Positions 52,782-60,819 of a stretch of DNA of 64,000 bases are shown here, one piece after another. How positions within the stretch are numbered: the first letter of the stretch is position 1; each line of letters opens with the position of its first letter. The DNA is taken from assembly GCF_900129425.1 (NCBI RefSeq), contig NZ_LT670817.1, positions 1,736,001 through 1,800,000 on the forward strand, in the 5' to 3' direction. Origin of the DNA: Bradyrhizobium erythrophlei (lineage in GTDB: Bacteria > Pseudomonadota > Alphaproteobacteria > Rhizobiales > Xanthobacteraceae). The notes beneath the pieces were generated by a model. The model saw nothing but the letters and a program-made list of their open reading frames with translations, searched no databases and was not told where the DNA came from. A program made the position numbers and the translations under genes.

Positions 52782-52942
52782 TAACGTCGCGAGCCGTCGG
52801 AACGACCCTCAAAGCCGACAGTTAATTAGAATAGGCCGCTAACGTGCGGCCTGCACGGTCCCGCCCGTCCACTCCCCCATGGACGCCCATCCGCCGTGGC
52901 GGGGCCGTGCTCGCCGCCCTCCCGGGTTACCCCAGTCCACAG

Positions 52943-53010
52943 AATCAAGTTGACCGAAACGCGCCGGGTTTACGCCTTATCGGTGGAGGCATCCGGACGA
53001 TGAGAGGTGA
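52943..53010 (+). pseudogene. Small hypothetical family, 3' fragment (4)
   Basis: IKLTETRRV followed by degenerate YALSVEASGR, then TGA; the ancestral end is YVWMHPDEER. Followed by CGCCGGTTCACGCCGGCGGG, a hairpin like those behind the other fragments. Confidence 0.5.
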
Positions 53011-53020
53011 GGGCGCCGGT

Positions 53021-53254
53021 TCACGCCGGCGGGTCTTCTCTTGCCGGATGATGGGCGGTCAGGTCGACCAATCGGAACGCCCGGCGTCGTTTCATTCGGT
53101 CAAGGGCATGCACAACCTCGTCCCTGTCGAGCACCGCGAACAGACGGTACACTGTTCTCGGCGCGTCACGCGGGCCCAGCTCAATGTATTCCCCCAGGAT
53201 GCGCCTGGCGTCCTCAACGGCGCGAATGATCGTGTCTTGGTCGGGGCTATTCAT
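53021..53254 (-). CDS. Small helical hypothetical protein
   Basis: A 77-residue protein: DQDTIIRAVEDARRILGEYI, RTVYRLFAVLDRDEVVHALD and RMKRRRAFRLVD. ATG 53254 chosen because the upstream in-frame start adds atypical residues. Amphipathic helices and a basic end suggest a DNA- or protein-binding role. A relic copy is at 52384-52465. Confidence 0.65.
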   Translation of the reverse strand: MNSPDQDTIIRAVEDARRILGEYIELGPRDAPRTVYRLFAVLDRDEVVHALDRMKRRRAFRLVDLTAHHPAREDPPA

Positions 53255-53394
53255 GACGCCACAAGATTGATGATGAATTTTCGTTCCCGGTGACACTGCG
53301 GTTTAATGTCCCGGAGGCTGTCGCGGTTGGTCGCGCGTTCTGTGGGCAGCCGCGTCGGATCCGGGAAGCCCCACGCGGTGAGGTCCGGCGCCGC

Positions 53395-53621
53395 TTGCCA
53401 TGCCGGCGCCGGGCCGCTGCCGGTGCAAGACGGAAGCCAGCATCCCGCTCGATTGCGTTCGGCGGCCGAAGGACACACCAATCTGGAAACTTGAAGCCTC
53501 GCTGAAATGCCGGTCATGCCGGAAGGGCCGTCACGCACCGCCGGTGCACATGATCCGACTGACGGAAGAACGGCAGACGGGTGCCTTACGTTTGGATGCA
53601 TCCGGACGAGGAGAGGTGAGC
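53395..53621 (+). pseudogene. Small hypothetical family, 3' half (5)
   Basis: RCKTEASIPLDCVRRPKDTP, IWKLEASLKCRSCRKGRHAP and VHMIRLTEERQ, then a frameshift into VPYVWMHPDEER-stop. It supplies the C-terminal half missing in the copy at 51250 and contains CxxC pairs. The N-terminal half is absent. Confidence 0.6.
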
Positions 53622-53664
53622 GCCGGTTAACGCTTGCGGGTTTTCATTTAACTAACAGTGTGGG

Positions 53665-54639
53665 ATGATGCCATCGGAGGATGCCGTCGTGCCCACAGAC
53701 AACTTCGAATATGACGTAGCTTTTTCGTTTCATTCGTTAGACGAGAACATCGCTTTCGAGATCAACGACCGTCTCCAGGATCGGTATCGAACATTCTTGT
53801 ATTCGGAAAAGCAAAAGGACCTTGCCGGCCGAAACGGCGAGGACAAATTCAACGAGATTTTCAGGGCAAAGGCTAAGTTTGTCGTCATTCTGTATCGAAA
53901 GGAGTGGGGCGAGACGCCCTTTACGAAGATTGAACAGAGGGCCATTCGCGATCGCGCTTATGATGAGGGCTATGGCTTCACTTTATTTATCCCGACCGAA
54001 AACAAGCCGACGATGCCCCCTTGGGTCGAGCGCACCAGACTTTATTACTCACTTGAAAGGTTCGGCGTCGACGGAGCCGCAGCCGTGGTCGAATCGAAAC
54101 TGCAAGAACTGGGGACGGCGCCCGTCATAGAAGGCGCTCGTGATCGGGCTCAGCGCCTTGAGCGAAGCCTGATTTTCAAAACCGAGAAGGAGAATTTCGA
54201 GCACAGCGAGGCGGGCGCGCAGGCGGGCTCCAAGGCCTATATTGCCGTATTGACGTTGATGCAGGGCCAAGTCGCAGATCTGGCGCTATCGAGCCCGAGA
54301 TTGAAGCCGCTGCACATGGAGCAACGCAACAACTATTGGCTATTGTACGGCTTAGGTCCATGGGTGTTGTTCAATTGGACTAACCGGTACTCCAACGTAC
54401 TGGATAAGGCGTTTTTAGAAGCCCAATATTTCTACAATCAGCCGCAAGTTCCGGGCCTGATGACCTGGGAGGAGCCTCGAAAAATGAAGCTTTTTCGATA
54501 CCCTTTCGCGTTGCTGCGACCGGGCGTGAGCGGATTTTTGGACAACGGGAGCGACAAGCGCGAATTCAGCGTGGAAGGGCTCGCCGAGCAGTTGTTGAAG
54601 ACCCACATGGATGAGGTCGAAAACTTTAAGGGCCGATAA
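53665..54639 (+). CDS. TIR-domain protein
   Basis: A 324-residue cytoplasmic protein. Residues about 13-140 form a TIR domain: EYDVAFSFHSLDENIAFEIN, LYSEKQKDLAGRNGEDKFNE and KFVVILYRKEWGETPFTKIE, with Glu90 in the position of the NADase catalytic glutamate. The C-terminal about 180 residues (GAQAGSKAYIAVLTLMQGQV, EQRNNYWLLYGLG) match no family I know. It stands alone, next to tRNA fragments and integrase remnants. Bacterial TIR proteins often act in anti-phage defence by NAD+ cleavage; that role here is inference. Confidence 0.78.
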   Translation: MMPSEDAVVPTDNFEYDVAFSFHSLDENIAFEINDRLQDRYRTFLYSEKQKDLAGRNGEDKFNEIFRAKAKFVVILYRKEWGETPFTKIEQRAIRDRAYDEGYGFTLFIPTENKPTMPPWVERTRLYYSLERFGVDGAAAVVESKLQELGTAPVIEGARDRAQRLERSLIFKTEKENFEHSEAGAQAGSKAYIAVLTLMQGQVADLALSSPRLKPLHMEQRNNYWLLYGLGPWVLFNWTNRYSNVLDKAFLEAQYFYNQPQVPGLMTWEEPRKMKLFRYPFALLRPGVSGFLDNGSDKREFSVEGLAEQLLKTHMDEVENFKGR

Positions 54640-54833
54640 CCGGGTTGCCGTGCGCATCACGTGGGATTTTCGCCTCGGCCGGGATTGAGAACAAACAACG
54701 AAGCGGCGTGTACCATCCGTGTACCACGGACTAAGCGGTACTAAACAGGAGAGGCTGATATCAAAGGGTTTTCTTCATTGCGGCATGGTACACGAATTTA
54801 TTGAGAACAGAACGCGCATCGCATTGAAATCGT

Positions 54834-54883
54834 TGGCGATCCCAGCAGGATTCGAACCTGCAACCCACGGAGTAGAAATCCGT
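54834..54883 (-). tRNA. 3'-half fragment of tRNA-Arg(TCT)
   Basis: Read on the minus strand: anticodon arm ACGGA-TTTCTAC-TCCGT (anticodon TCT), five-base variable loop, T arm GCAGG-TTCGAAT-CCTGC, acceptor TGGGATC and GCCA. The D arm and 5' acceptor strand are absent (GATCCCA is not found upstream), so it is a partial tRNA from about position 27 to the end, not a gene. Typical of an attachment-site remnant. Confidence 0.75.
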
Positions 54884-55036
54884 TACTCGTCCAGGTTTCT
54901 CATTCTCATCGAAAAGGTTAGGTCTGTGCGGCCGACCACCGATTGACCACCGAAACCCCGCGAACAAATGGCGATAAAGGTGGTCGATTACGAGCAAACT
55001 TCATTGTTTTTGTTGATCTTTTCGATTGCTACTTAC

Positions 55037-55082
55037 GTTCGGGACGCAGGGGTCGCAGGTTCAAATCCTGCCACTCCGACCA
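55037..55082 (+). tRNA. 3'-half fragment of tRNA-Pro(CGG), candidate att site
   Basis: Starts at the anticodon loop TTCGGGA (anticodon CGG), then CGCAG, variable loop GGGTC, T arm GCAGG-TTCAAAT-CCTGC, acceptor CACTCCG and ACCA. G72 implies C1, the tRNA-Pro identity pair. The 5' half is absent. A 46-bp 3' tRNA segment is the usual core duplicated by tyrosine integrases. An integrase C-terminus follows 5 bp later. Confidence 0.75.
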
Positions 55083-55087
55083 AGATT

Positions 55088-55266
55088 TCATTGGGGTTTT
55101 TCGCCTGATTTCGACCCTCGGTCAAGTTGACCACCGTTTCGGCCACCGAAACGTACCGGCTTTTGCCCGATAGCTGTTGCAGCCCCCTGCAGGAAGTCGG
55201 GGTGGTGATGGCCATAGGCATCCTGCAGCACTTCCGGCGACATCCCGAGGAATCCGGCACCCTCTC
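55088..55266 (-). pseudogene. Tyrosine-integrase C-terminal fragment
   Basis: Clean 59-codon frame EGAGFLGMSPEVLQDAYGHH then HPDFLQGAATAIGQ and a basic tail to a TGA, the C-terminus of rhizobial integrases (YGHHHPD). A stop codon lies just upstream, so the rest is lost. It reads towards the tRNA-Pro fragment, as expected for an integrase next to its att site. Confidence 0.65.
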
Positions 55267-55684
55267 AGATTGGCACGCTTAGTTCGCGCAAAGTCGGCTC
55301 TTCCCTCAACAGCAAAAATATTTGTCGCGCGGGTGGGCCGCCAGTTCGGTGCCAGGCGCGGCCCTATTCGATCATTCGTCGCGCGTACGACTGCATCGTT
55401 GAACTGAGCGATGAGGCCGAGTGCCTGAGCGGCTTTCAGCAAACGGGTTTGCACCAAGCGGGCCGTGATCGCCAATCGCGGGACCAGGAGTTGAAATCCC
55501 GAATCTCTCGCGGCGGCGTTCTGGGAGTGAGCCTCATCATATCCCTGATCTGGGCCTTGGGGGCGTTACTAATTTTCTACATCGTTCGCATCGCGTTCTT
55601 ACGACTGTAACAGAGCGCGGGCAGGTTTCGGCATCGCCGAAACGCAGCAAGCGTTGCCGCTGGCGAAGCAATGGAGAGTTCTAG
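55267..55684. other. Intergenic region at the island edge
   Basis: No solid gene. A short hydrophobic frame ending at 55609 (VSLIISLIWALGALLIFYIV then RIAFLRL) could be a 27-residue membrane peptide from a GTG near 55526, but support is weak. The promoter of the large exported-protein gene must lie here. Confidence 0.4.
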
Positions 55685-57427
55685 ATGAATGTTGCAAGAT
55701 CAAATGTTTTCAACAGGCTGCCAATCTTTCAATCAAGTTTGGCGGTCACACTTTTCGTGTCGGGCGTTCTGGGTGCCACGGGCGCTGTTGCCGAAGACAA
55801 TGGCGTTGAGTTCAAGCCGGGAAATTTGCTGGTCAGCCGCTCAGTCTACGATAACAATCCGGCGAATGTCGTCGTGGGGATGCCGCTGCCGCCGAATTGC
55901 GTTGCTCCCAATTGCGTGACCGCCACGACCGACGGCTCCTATCCGAACATCTGGAATAACGAGTCCGTCGACGCAAGTTTCGGCATCACCGCGAAGATCG
56001 TGCTGGATCAGCTCAAGCCGTCCGGCGAACTGGTCAACTCGCTCGAGGTGCCCAACAGCTCGGACCGCGGTGTTCCGCCGACCAAGGATCAGGTGGTCAC
56101 CAGCTTTTCGTCCAAATCGGAGATTGCGCTCAATCTGTCGACCGATGGCCGGGTGGTGACGTTTATGGGATACCTCGCGCCCGTCAATGCGCTTGATGTC
56201 TCGAATTCCAACACGCCCGCGGTGGTCGATCCCACCAATCCCGTCCCTGGGACTGATTATCGCGTGGTCGCGGCGGTCGACCAGCATGGACGATTTAGCT
56301 TCACAAAAACCAATGCTTACAGCGGCAACAACGGACGCGCTGCAATCCTGAACGACAAGGACGGGGCGAACGTTATCTACACCGCCGGCAATGCCGGCAA
56401 TGGGGGAAATCCTCAGCCAAACGGAATCATTGTTGGCGCGGGGGCGCAGATCCTGACCGCGGAACACAAGGCGCTCGTCGCACAGGACCCCGGCCTGCCG
56501 ACGCCGGTCGGCAGCTTCAGCATCTCGCAACTCGCGCTGAAGGCGGACAAGGTCGGCAAAGACACCAACTTCCGGGGTCTCACGATCTTCAACAAGGTTG
56601 TCTATACCACCAAGGGCAGCGGCAGCAACGGCATCAACACGGTCTACTTCATCGATACGACCGGGTTCGATACGACCGGCAAACCGCTGGCGTGCCCGAA
56701 CGGCGTCGGCCTGCCGGGTGCCACCGCCAGCCTGCCTTCCGCGCCGATATTTTATGACGCAACGAAGCTGCAGACCAACGGCGTCACCCCCTACAACATG
56801 TGCATCCTGAAAGGCTTTCCGACGACGCTGGCAAAAACATCAACTTCGTTCCCGTTCGGTGTCTGGTTCGCCGACGCCAAGACGCTCTACGTCACCGACG
56901 AAGGCGACGGCACCACTACTTTTGACCCGGTTTCGGGCAAGTACACGGCCGCCGCTGCGCAGACCGCGGCGGGACTGCAGAAATGGGTGTTCGACAGCAG
57001 CCTTGGCACGTGGAAACTTGCCTACGTGCTGCAGGCCGGGCTGGACCTCGGCGTGCCTTACAAGGTGAAGGGTTATCCCACCGGTCAAAATCCCAAGACC
57101 GGCCTTCCGTGGTCGCCCGCAAGTGATGGCCTTCGGAACATCATGGGACGCGTCAATCGCGATGGTACCGCGACGATCTGGGCGATCACCTCGACCGTCA
57201 GCGGAAACACCGACACGGGTGCCGATCCGAACCAGCTGGTCATGATCACCGATAATTTGGCCGCGACTAGCCTCTCCGCAGGCGAACGTTTCACTGCAAT
57301 TCAAACGGCGCGCTTTGGCGAAGTCCTTCGTGGCGTTTCGTTTACGCCAGGAACCGATCTCGATCACCTTGCCGACGATCACGATCGGCACGACGACGAT
57401 CGCCAGCAACACGCCGACGCCCACTGA
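55685..57427 (+). CDS. Large exported protein, unknown family
   Basis: A 580-residue protein with signal peptide (hydrophobic SLAVTLFVSGVLGATGAVA, cleavage near residue 36). The mature part is rich in Gly, Asn, Thr and beta-type repeats (NFRGLTIFNKVVYTTKGSGS, TKTLYVTDEGDGT-like segments), suggesting a beta-propeller. The tail is Asp/His-rich (LDHLADDHDRHDDDRQQHAD), possibly metal-binding. RBS GGAGAG before ATG 55685. It neighbours the type II secretion genes and is a reasonable candidate substrate. Not assigned to a known enzyme. Confidence 0.8.
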   Translation: MNVARSNVFNRLPIFQSSLAVTLFVSGVLGATGAVAEDNGVEFKPGNLLVSRSVYDNNPANVVVGMPLPPNCVAPNCVTATTDGSYPNIWNNESVDASFGITAKIVLDQLKPSGELVNSLEVPNSSDRGVPPTKDQVVTSFSSKSEIALNLSTDGRVVTFMGYLAPVNALDVSNSNTPAVVDPTNPVPGTDYRVVAAVDQHGRFSFTKTNAYSGNNGRAAILNDKDGANVIYTAGNAGNGGNPQPNGIIVGAGAQILTAEHKALVAQDPGLPTPVGSFSISQLALKADKVGKDTNFRGLTIFNKVVYTTKGSGSNGINTVYFIDTTGFDTTGKPLACPNGVGLPGATASLPSAPIFYDATKLQTNGVTPYNMCILKGFPTTLAKTSTSFPFGVWFADAKTLYVTDEGDGTTTFDPVSGKYTAAAAQTAAGLQKWVFDSSLGTWKLAYVLQAGLDLGVPYKVKGYPTGQNPKTGLPWSPASDGLRNIMGRVNRDGTATIWAITSTVSGNTDTGADPNQLVMITDNLAATSLSAGERFTAIQTARFGEVLRGVSFTPGTDLDHLADDHDRHDDDRQQHADAH

Positions 57428-57549
57428 CAATCAACGGGCTCGCACAGTAAATGGTCAGCCGGCACAAATAGTGCCGGCTGACGCTTGATGTCGACCGCTG
57501 CCGCCGCGGCACGTATTATTGAGCTTGGCTGAAAATAGAGCCGGCCAGA

Positions 57550-58149
57550 TCAGTCTCGGTGATGCCGGAACTCCCACGAACCACGCTCCGCCCGCAGCGA
57601 CGGTTCGAAGCCGACCGGGGTCCAGTGCAGGGCGAGCCGCTGCCCCTCGATGATTTCATCCGTCGATAGTTTCGACGCAATTGCGTCGCGAAACCTCGCA
57701 TAGGTGTCCCGCTCATGCCCCTGCGTGCGCGCCGTGGCGAGGTCGAGCCATTTGTACGCGAGGATGAAATCCTGCGGAACACCGTGACCCTTGTCGTACA
57801 TCAATCCAAGCATGGCCTGCGCGAAGGGATCCCCCTGAACCGCGCCCTGGGCGTAGAAGTCGACGGCAGTATCGGAGTCCTGCGGTTCGCCGAACCCGTT
57901 TTCATACAGGAAGCCGAGCAGGCCGAGCGCCCTGGCGTTTCCACGCTGCGCCAAAGGCAACAGTTCCCGGGCAGCGCGAATGTAATCGCCACGTGAATAG
58001 GCCGCAGTGCCGCGCGTCAGCGCGTCGGCATGCACAATCGACGTTGCACCGATGCCGATCGACACCACGAGCGGCAGAGCCGACAGGCGGCGCTGCAAGC
58101 TCGCAACCCTACCGCGGCAGCGCGCGACGAGGAGACGTGGAATCAGCAT
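57550..58149 (-). CDS. Exported Sel1-repeat protein
   Basis: A 199-residue protein. ATG 58149 gives a basic start then LSALPLVVSIGIGATSIVHA as signal peptide. Three Sel1-type helical repeats follow (GNARALGLLGFLYENGFGEP, AVDFYAQGAVQGDPFAQAML, GLMYDKGHGVPQDFILAYKW). It begins 7 bp after gspD on the same strand, so it is co-transcribed with the secretin and may be a periplasmic partner of it. Role inferred from context. Confidence 0.8.
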   Translation of the reverse strand: MLIPRLLVARCRGRVASLQRRLSALPLVVSIGIGATSIVHADALTRGTAAYSRGDYIRAARELLPLAQRGNARALGLLGFLYENGFGEPQDSDTAVDFYAQGAVQGDPFAQAMLGLMYDKGHGVPQDFILAYKWLDLATARTQGHERDTYARFRDAIASKLSTDEIIEGQRLALHWTPVGFEPSLRAERGSWEFRHHRD

Positions 58150-58156
58150 TGCGGCG

Positions 58157-60499
58157 TTAATGGACACTGGTGGTCTTTGCCTGATTTGTCGCGGTCGTGG
58201 CGATGCCTCCGCGCAGTTTCGATCGAAGCTCCTCGGCGACGATATGCGCGTCCGAGCCATTCCGGATGATCTGCGGCCGGATGAAGATGATCAATTCGGT
58301 GCGCGCCGTGGAATTGTCCTGATGCCCGAATGCGTCGCCGAGACCGGGAATCTGATCCAGCAGCGGAAGTCCGTTGCGATTGCCGTTTTGCTGCTCGCTG
58401 ATCAAGCCGGCCAGCAGCACCGTTTGACCGGTCGCCACCGAGATCGAACTCTTGACCTTGCGTTCCGATACCGTCGGCGTCAGGCTCGTCGCGGCGGTGG
58501 TGGTCGACGAGACGTTGCTGATTTCCTGCTCGATGTCGAGCCGGACATCGCCGTTGACGCTGATGCGCGGGGACACCCGCAAGATAATGCCGGTGTTGCG
58601 ATAGTCGATGGTATTGACGACCGTGTTGCTCGTTGACAGCACCGTGGCGCTCCCGGTCGATACCGGCACGGCGTCGCCGACCTGCAGCGTGGCTACCTGG
58701 TTGTTGATGACGACGAGAGATGGATTGGACAGCACCTTGACCGACGTGACCGTGTGCAGCGCGTCGAGAATGACACTCGGCTGTGTCACGGAGCCGACCA
58801 GGAAGTTGAAACCAGGAAATGCTTGATTGATGAATGTTCCCGCGACGGACGCAATTCCCGAGGTCGGATCGGTAGTGGTGGCCGGCGCCGCTGTCGCCTG
58901 CGTGCTCATGATGGATCCGAGATGGCGGCTCGTCAGGTAGGCCTGAACGCCGTAGCTCAGGTCGTTATTGAGCGTTACCTCGGCAATCGTTGCATCAATC
59001 GCAACCTGAAGCTGCGGTTGATCGAGTTGCAGGAGGGTGGCCTCGATGATCCGATAGTTCGCCTGGTCTGCATAGATCAGCAGCACATTGTTGACGGCAT
59101 CCGGCGTGATCCGCACGTCCTGCAGCAGGGGCTGGCCGTTGCCGGAGTTCGAACCGCGCCCGCTGTCGAGTGCGCCGGTTCCGCCCCCGTTCGCACCGGC
59201 TTTGCCACCGCTCATGCCCGCCGCTTGCGTGCCGAAGCCCGTCGTGGAACCCGATCCGGATCCTAAGCCGCCAGGGGAGCCGAAGCCGTTCGTAGTCGAT
59301 GACGCATTACCATTCGCCGACAAGCGGTCGGCGCTGGACGTTGCCGAACTGCCGGATCCCGGTGCGAGCTGGTTGTCGGGGCTGTCCAGCAGGCCGGAGG
59401 ATGAGCCGCCGATGAACATGTCGGTAAGCACCTTGGCGATCTGGCGGGCCTCGCCGTATTTCACCCGGTAGACGTGAACGCTGGTTCTTTCGGTGTCGGC
59501 ACGATCAAGACGCTTGATCCAGGTTGCCGCGGTGCGCAGCATCTCGGGTCTCTTGCTGACCACCATGATGGCGTTGAGACGGACGACCGGCTGAAACTTG
59601 ATGACGTTCTGGCTGAGGCCGTTTTCGCCGGAATCGACGATTTTTTCCAGCTCGGCGATAATCGGGGCCGGCGGGCCGCTCGAAAGCGGGAAAATTCCGA
59701 CCGATTGACCGCGCATCCAGTCGACATCGAAGCTGACCGCGGTGTCAACGGCAGCGCGGCGTTCGGCGCCGCTGCCCTGAATCAGCAGAAGGTTTCGCGA
59801 AACATCCGCGCGAACCGAGCCCGCTTTGGTGGCAAAGCTGTCCATCAGCTTCAACAGCGTTTGCGCCGACACGTATTGCAACGGCACCACGGATACGCCG
59901 AAGCCGGGTTCGGGACTGGCGCCCGCCGCATCCACACGCCCCGCGCCGACCGCGTCGCCGAGCGGTGTCAGGCGATAGCCTGCGGTGTCTCGGATCAGCA
60001 CAACGCCGCTCAATCGCAAGGCACTTTCCAGCACGAAGATGATGTCGGATTTGGCGACCGGCCGGACCGAGACCAGGCTGACGGTTCCTTGCACCCGCGG
60101 ATCGATCGTGTAGCCGACGCCGAGGATATCGCCGAGCACGACCTTAGCGACGGTAGCGACCGGCGCGTTCTCAAAATTGAGATCGAAGCTGTTGCCGCTG
60201 GACGTCGGTTGCGGTCGCTCATCGGAAATGGCAGTTACTTCAGTACCCTGGTACATGATCGGGCGGCTGCTGCCGTCGCTCTGTCCGGATGCCGTCGTGG
60301 CGGCATTCACCGGCTGCTGCTGACGCGGCAGGAGGTCCAGCGAACGCACCTTGTCCATCACGTCGAGCTGGGCGCCATCGGTCGAGCCGTTGGTTGCCGA
60401 GTTACACGAGGCCAACAGGGCCATCGACATTACTATAAAGGCAGCGCAAGCGCTGCGGCCGATCGCTGGGTACCGGCCCAGCTTGCCGTCGCGTACCAT
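58157..60499 (-). CDS. gspD: Type II secretion secretin GspD
   Basis: Outer-membrane secretin of about 780 residues. A lipoprotein-like signal (MSMALLASC) precedes N0-N3 domains (NFENAPVATVAKVVLGDILG, VRPVAKSDIIFVLESALRL). N3 carries a very long Gly/Ser-rich loop (59130-59400). The C-terminal secretin domain is typical: VKVLSNPSLVVINNQVATLQ, DYRNTGIILRVSPRIS and VATGQTVLLAGLI. Start ATG 60499 or 60511. It is divergent from gspE across a 320-bp promoter region. Confidence 0.92.
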   Translation of the reverse strand: MVRDGKLGRYPAIGRSACAAFIVMSMALLASCNSATNGSTDGAQLDVMDKVRSLDLLPRQQQPVNAATTASGQSDGSSRPIMYQGTEVTAISDERPQPTSSGNSFDLNFENAPVATVAKVVLGDILGVGYTIDPRVQGTVSLVSVRPVAKSDIIFVLESALRLSGVVLIRDTAGYRLTPLGDAVGAGRVDAAGASPEPGFGVSVVPLQYVSAQTLLKLMDSFATKAGSVRADVSRNLLLIQGSGAERRAAVDTAVSFDVDWMRGQSVGIFPLSSGPPAPIIAELEKIVDSGENGLSQNVIKFQPVVRLNAIMVVSKRPEMLRTAATWIKRLDRADTERTSVHVYRVKYGEARQIAKVLTDMFIGGSSSGLLDSPDNQLAPGSGSSATSSADRLSANGNASSTTNGFGSPGGLGSGSGSTTGFGTQAAGMSGGKAGANGGGTGALDSGRGSNSGNGQPLLQDVRITPDAVNNVLLIYADQANYRIIEATLLQLDQPQLQVAIDATIAEVTLNNDLSYGVQAYLTSRHLGSIMSTQATAAPATTTDPTSGIASVAGTFINQAFPGFNFLVGSVTQPSVILDALHTVTSVKVLSNPSLVVINNQVATLQVGDAVPVSTGSATVLSTSNTVVNTIDYRNTGIILRVSPRISVNGDVRLDIEQEISNVSSTTTAATSLTPTVSERKVKSSISVATGQTVLLAGLISEQQNGNRNGLPLLDQIPGLGDAFGHQDNSTARTELIIFIRPQIIRNGSDAHIVAEELRSKLRGGIATTATNQAKTTSVH

Positions 60500-60819
60500 A
60501 ATCCCCGCCATTCCGACTGTAGGTTTCGGCTCGCAGATCGTTCGTGACGATCCGTTCACACGGCGGGGATACTTAGCGGTGGTTCATGACAGAAATAATT
60601 GTTGGCGCTGGTCAACGGTCAATCATTTCATTGCGTTGATTTCAGAACACACCGCCATGCCGTTGTCGGTGGATATCGTTGTTGAATTTGTTTTGAGCAG
60701 CTTGAGCGTCGCGCGCTTCGTACAGGTGTCATACTTCGGATCGATAAGTGCGGTCGACGGCTGGCGACGAAACGCGTTGCGCCGATCGACCATAAAAAAA
60801 CGCGCGAGCGGAAAGACGA
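60500..60819. promoter_or_regulatory. Divergent promoter region gspD/gspE
   Basis: About 320 bp between the secretin and ATPase genes with no credible gene. It must contain both promoters. AT-richer than the neighbours; no clear operator palindrome seen. Confidence 0.5.

Noticed and set aside
54834..54910. Complete tRNA-Arg gene
   Set aside because: The 5' acceptor strand and D arm are missing, so only a 3' fragment is supported.
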